Below are positions 7,579 through 8,926 of a DNA stretch of 8,926 bases, piece by piece. A model generated the notes under the pieces. The model searched no databases. It had not been told where the DNA came from and was given only the letters and a program-made list of their open reading frames with translations. The number at the start of each line of letters is the position of its first letter. Position 1 is the stretch's first letter. This stretch comes from DAISJD01 sp036821645 (lineage in GTDB: Bacteria > Pseudomonadota > Alphaproteobacteria > ATCC43930 > CGMCC-115725), in NCBI GenBank assembly GCA_036821645.1, contig DAISJD010000129.1, positions 1-8,926 of the forward strand. Reading direction: 5' to 3'. The position numbers and the translations under genes were made by a program.

Positions 7579-7608
7579 ATTTTAGCGCGCGGATATACCC
7601 CACGCCAA
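7579..7608 (-). promoter_or_regulatory. Candidate sigma-70-type promoter of the MFS exporter
   Basis: On the minus strand a -35-like TTGGCG (7603-7608, 4 of 6 to consensus) and a -10-like TAAAAT (7579-7584, 5 of 6) are separated by 18 bases. A second TAAAAT overlaps at 7574-7579. The transcript would start near 7572, leaving a leader of about 60-110 bases depending on the start codon. The site lies just downstream of the terminator of the preceding gene, where a promoter is expected. Confidence 0.35.
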
Positions 7609-7619
7609 ATGCATGGGGT
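7597..7619. promoter_or_regulatory. Inverted repeat, candidate operator for the MFS exporter
   Basis: Two 9-base arms, ACCCCACGC (7597-7605) and GCATGGGGT (7611-7619), pair except for one G-T wobble around a 5-base centre. The palindrome overlaps the candidate -35 box and reaches into the spacer, where a repressor dimer would block RNA polymerase. It could also be a stem-loop, but no U-run follows in either direction, which argues against an intrinsic terminator. Confidence 0.4.
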
Positions 7620-7624
7620 TCCTC

Positions 7625-7660
7625 AAAAGAATAAAGACGCCCTCCCCTTAGGAGGTGGCG
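7625..7660 (-). terminator. Probable intrinsic terminator of the small secreted protein gene
   Basis: In the minus-strand transcript the stem CCTCC (7651-7655 region) pairs with GGAGG (7641-7645 region) across a 5-base loop, and CGC/GCG extends it past a 2-base bulge. It is followed by TCTTTATTCTTTT, a good U-rich tract. The TAA stop at 7648-7650 lies in the loop, so coding and termination signals overlap. Confidence 0.5.
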
Positions 7661-8058
7661 CGCCAGGACCCGTCGGCCTGCCGACAGGCAACGCCGTAAA
7701 CCGGTTGGGTGGCCCCATTGATCACGGCGGTCGATTGATATTCCCGACAATAGGAACGATCGAAGGCCGGGGCCGGGGTCGCCACAGGAACACCGACCGG
7801 AACGCCGACAGGTACGGCAACCGGGACCGCGACCGGATAGGTCACGACGGGTGCCGGCAGGAAAACCACCGGCCGATGGTAGAAGGGGCCGAAATAGCCG
7901 TAATGGTGACGGAAACCAAACCCGGCCGATACAAAGACCCGGGAATGATGGCCGCGAAACCCGACGAAGACGCGATCGGCCTTGGCGTCGCTCGGCACGG
8001 CGGCCAACCCCATCACCCCGATTGCCGCAAAAACGGCAAGACGCAGTCCTTTAGTCAT
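7648..8058 (-). CDS. Small secreted protein with Val-Pro repeat and 17-kDa-surface-antigen-like C-terminus
   Basis: A predicted secreted protein of 136 residues. The signal peptide is about 1-28 (MTKGLRLAVFAAIGVMGLAA, cut after SDAKA); no lipobox cysteine is present. Residues 33-62 are rich in Gly, His, Phe and Tyr (GFGFRHHYGYFGPFYHRP). Residues 75-93 form a Pro-Val/Ala-Val/Gly-Val dipeptide repeat, probably an extended stalk. The C-terminus YCREYQST...QPVYGVACRQADGSW (103-132) matches the ending common to 17 kDa surface-antigen-like and glycine-zipper outer-membrane proteins, and its two cysteines (104, 125) could form a disulfide. I chose the second of two adjacent ATGs because GAGAGG at 8065-8070 stands 6 bases before it; the frame stays open to 8124, but an earlier start would bury the signal peptide. 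It follows nhaA after 91 bases. The function is unknown; an envelope role is likely. Fairly sure it is real. Confidence 0.82.
   Translation of the reverse strand: MTKGLRLAVFAAIGVMGLAAVPSDAKADRVFVGFRGHHSRVFVSAGFGFRHHYGYFGPFYHRPVVFLPAPVVTYPVAVPVAVPVGVPVGVPVATPAPAFDRSYCREYQSTAVINGATQPVYGVACRQADGSWRATS
7780..7836 (-). repeat. Val-Pro dipeptide repeat in the small secreted protein
   Basis: Codons for alternating Pro-Val and Ala/Gly-Val repeat about every 12 bases (residues 75-93), with synonymous changes between copies, so the amino-acid pattern is kept better than the DNA. This suggests selection for a stiff extended spacer rather than a fresh slippage repeat. Confidence 0.7.
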
Positions 8059-8064
8059 CATCAA

Positions 8065-8070
8065 CCTCTC
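8065..8070 (-). promoter_or_regulatory. Ribosome binding site of the small secreted protein
   Basis: GAGAGG on the minus strand stands 3 bases before the first and 6 bases before the second of two adjacent ATG codons (8059-8061, 8056-8058). The spacing favours the second and excludes the far upstream in-frame start at 8124. Confidence 0.55.
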
Positions 8071-8149
8071 ATGGCTGGGCCCGATTTTTAGGAACCCAAT
8101 CGGATTACGGATGATAACGGCCAACCCCGATGGTTTATTCGCCGTGTTT

Positions 8150-8926
8150 TCAAGTTTCTTTTTCGGCTGCGATCGGCGGAGCCAGCAGCAACAGAATCAC
8201 CCCCAAAGCCGCCGAAACGCCTGACGCCATCAAGACGGCACCCTTGACCAGCGCACGCTGATCCGGGTCATTGGGAAAGGACAAATATCCGATGAACAGA
8301 CACATGGTAAACCCGATCCCGCATAAACACGCAAGCCCCATCATGTGCAAAAAGCCGACACCCTGCGGCAACCGGGCAAGCCCGAAGGCGCGGGCCAGCC
8401 CAACGAGCCCCCCGATGCCCAAGGGTTTTCCCAAAACCAATCCCAAAAACACCGCCAAGATCAACGGACTGCCGAAGATATCGCCCGGTAGGATCGAAAA
8501 AGTCACACCGGCATTCACAAAGCCGAACACGGGCATCACGCCGTAAGCGATCCAGGGATGCAAAACCGTCTCAAGTCGGTGCACGGGGTTGCGCCCGGTT
8601 TTGCCGAGACGCACCGGAATTGCCGCCGCCGTGATGACGCCCGCCAAAGTCGGATGCAAACCCGCCGCCGCAAACGCCGCCCACAAGAGACACCCGACGA
8701 CGAGATAGGCCCAAAGGGCCGCAACCCGCCCCCGATTGAGGATCAACAAGACAAGTCCGAGGGCCAGGGCAACGGCAAGCGAACGGAAATCGAGGCCCCC
8801 TGTATAACAGAGGCCGATGATCACGATGGCCCCCAGATCGTCGATGATGGCAAGGGCGGTCAAAAAAACCTTCAAGGATGGCGGAACCCGCCGTCCGAGC
8901 ATGGTCATGACGGCAAGGGCGAAGGC
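8150..8926 (-). CDS. nhaA: Na+/H+ antiporter NhaA, C-terminal part
   Basis: An inner-membrane antiporter that exports Na+ in exchange for protons, supporting pH and salt homeostasis. The frame runs off the right edge, so 258 residues are visible and about 130 N-terminal ones are missing (family length about 390). The fragment begins AFALAVMTMLGRRVPPSLK, which aligns just after the ATD of E. coli helix IV, so Asp133 falls two codons outside. The ion-binding pair Asp163-Asp164 is present in ALAIIDDLGA (fragment residues 29-30), the pH-related His225 in GLHPTLAGV (91), and Lys300 in GKPLGI (167); the spacings agree with the E. coli numbering to within one residue. HPWIAYGVMPVFGFVNAGV and GIGFTMCLFIGYL are further family blocks. 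It ends in a short charged tail, AAEKET. The start, promoter and upstream neighbour cannot be seen. No terminator is evident in the 91-base gap to the next gene, so the two may be co-transcribed. Confidence 0.95.
   Translation of the reverse strand, partial: AFALAVMTMLGRRVPPSLKVFLTALAIIDDLGAIVIIGLCYTGGLDFRSLAVALALGLVLLILNRGRVAALWAYLVVGCLLWAAFAAAGLHPTLAGVITAAAIPVRLGKTGRNPVHRLETVLHPWIAYGVMPVFGFVNAGVTFSILPGDIFGSPLILAVFLGLVLGKPLGIGGLVGLARAFGLARLPQGVGFLHMMGLACLCGIGFTMCLFIGYLSFPNDPDQRALVKGAVLMASGVSAALGVILLLLAPPIAAEKET

Noticed and set aside
8081..8103. Short inverted repeat CCGATT / AATCGG in the gap before the secreted-protein gene
   Set aside because: Only 6 base pairs with an 11-base loop and no U-run. 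It could be a leader hairpin or operator, but this is too weak to list as a feature.

Overview
The window is a GC-rich stretch from an alphaproteobacterium, most likely from the Rhodospirillales side of the class. I infer this from the base composition, the gene order and the protein types, and cannot name the genus. Every gene I can support reads on the minus strand, so transcription runs from the right edge of the window to the left. Gaps are short and none exceeds 300 bases. I see no tRNA, rRNA, insertion sequence, CRISPR array, phage gene or other sign of recent transfer.

Right part (about 7.6-8.9 kb): the C-terminal two thirds of a NhaA Na+/H+ antiporter enters from the right edge. It is followed by a small secreted protein with a Gly/His/aromatic-rich body, a Val-Pro repeat and a 17-kDa-surface-antigen-like C-terminus. 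That gene ends in a probable intrinsic terminator whose loop contains the stop codon.

Middle part (about 4.9-7.6 kb): a 14-helix DHA2-type drug exporter of the MFS superfamily comes next. Its candidate promoter is overlapped by a 9-bp-arm inverted repeat that looks like an operator. Behind it lies a cytoplasmic protein with two CBS domains and an uncharacterised C-terminal domain, a plausible nucleotide-responsive regulator.

Left part (1 to about 4.8 kb): a tightly packed cell-envelope operon. It contains gpmI (cofactor-independent phosphoglycerate mutase), an EnvC-type murein hydrolase activator (overlaps gpmI by 4 bases), a CtpA-type S41 carboxy-terminal processing protease (overlaps envC by 1 base) and the N-terminus of a membrane-anchored protein that is probably a divergent polysaccharide deacetylase. 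This matches the E. coli gpmM-envC-yibQ order with ctpA inserted. A glycolytic enzyme is thus co-transcribed with three proteins predicted to act in the periplasm on peptidoglycan or its hydrolases. A strong stem-loop separates ctpA from the last gene.

Overall this reads as ordinary core-genome territory, and I do not see a new biological system. The points most worth a second look are the CBS protein's C-terminal domain, the operator-like palindrome before the exporter, the stem-loop after ctpA, and a 12-bp in-frame tandem repeat inside gpmI.
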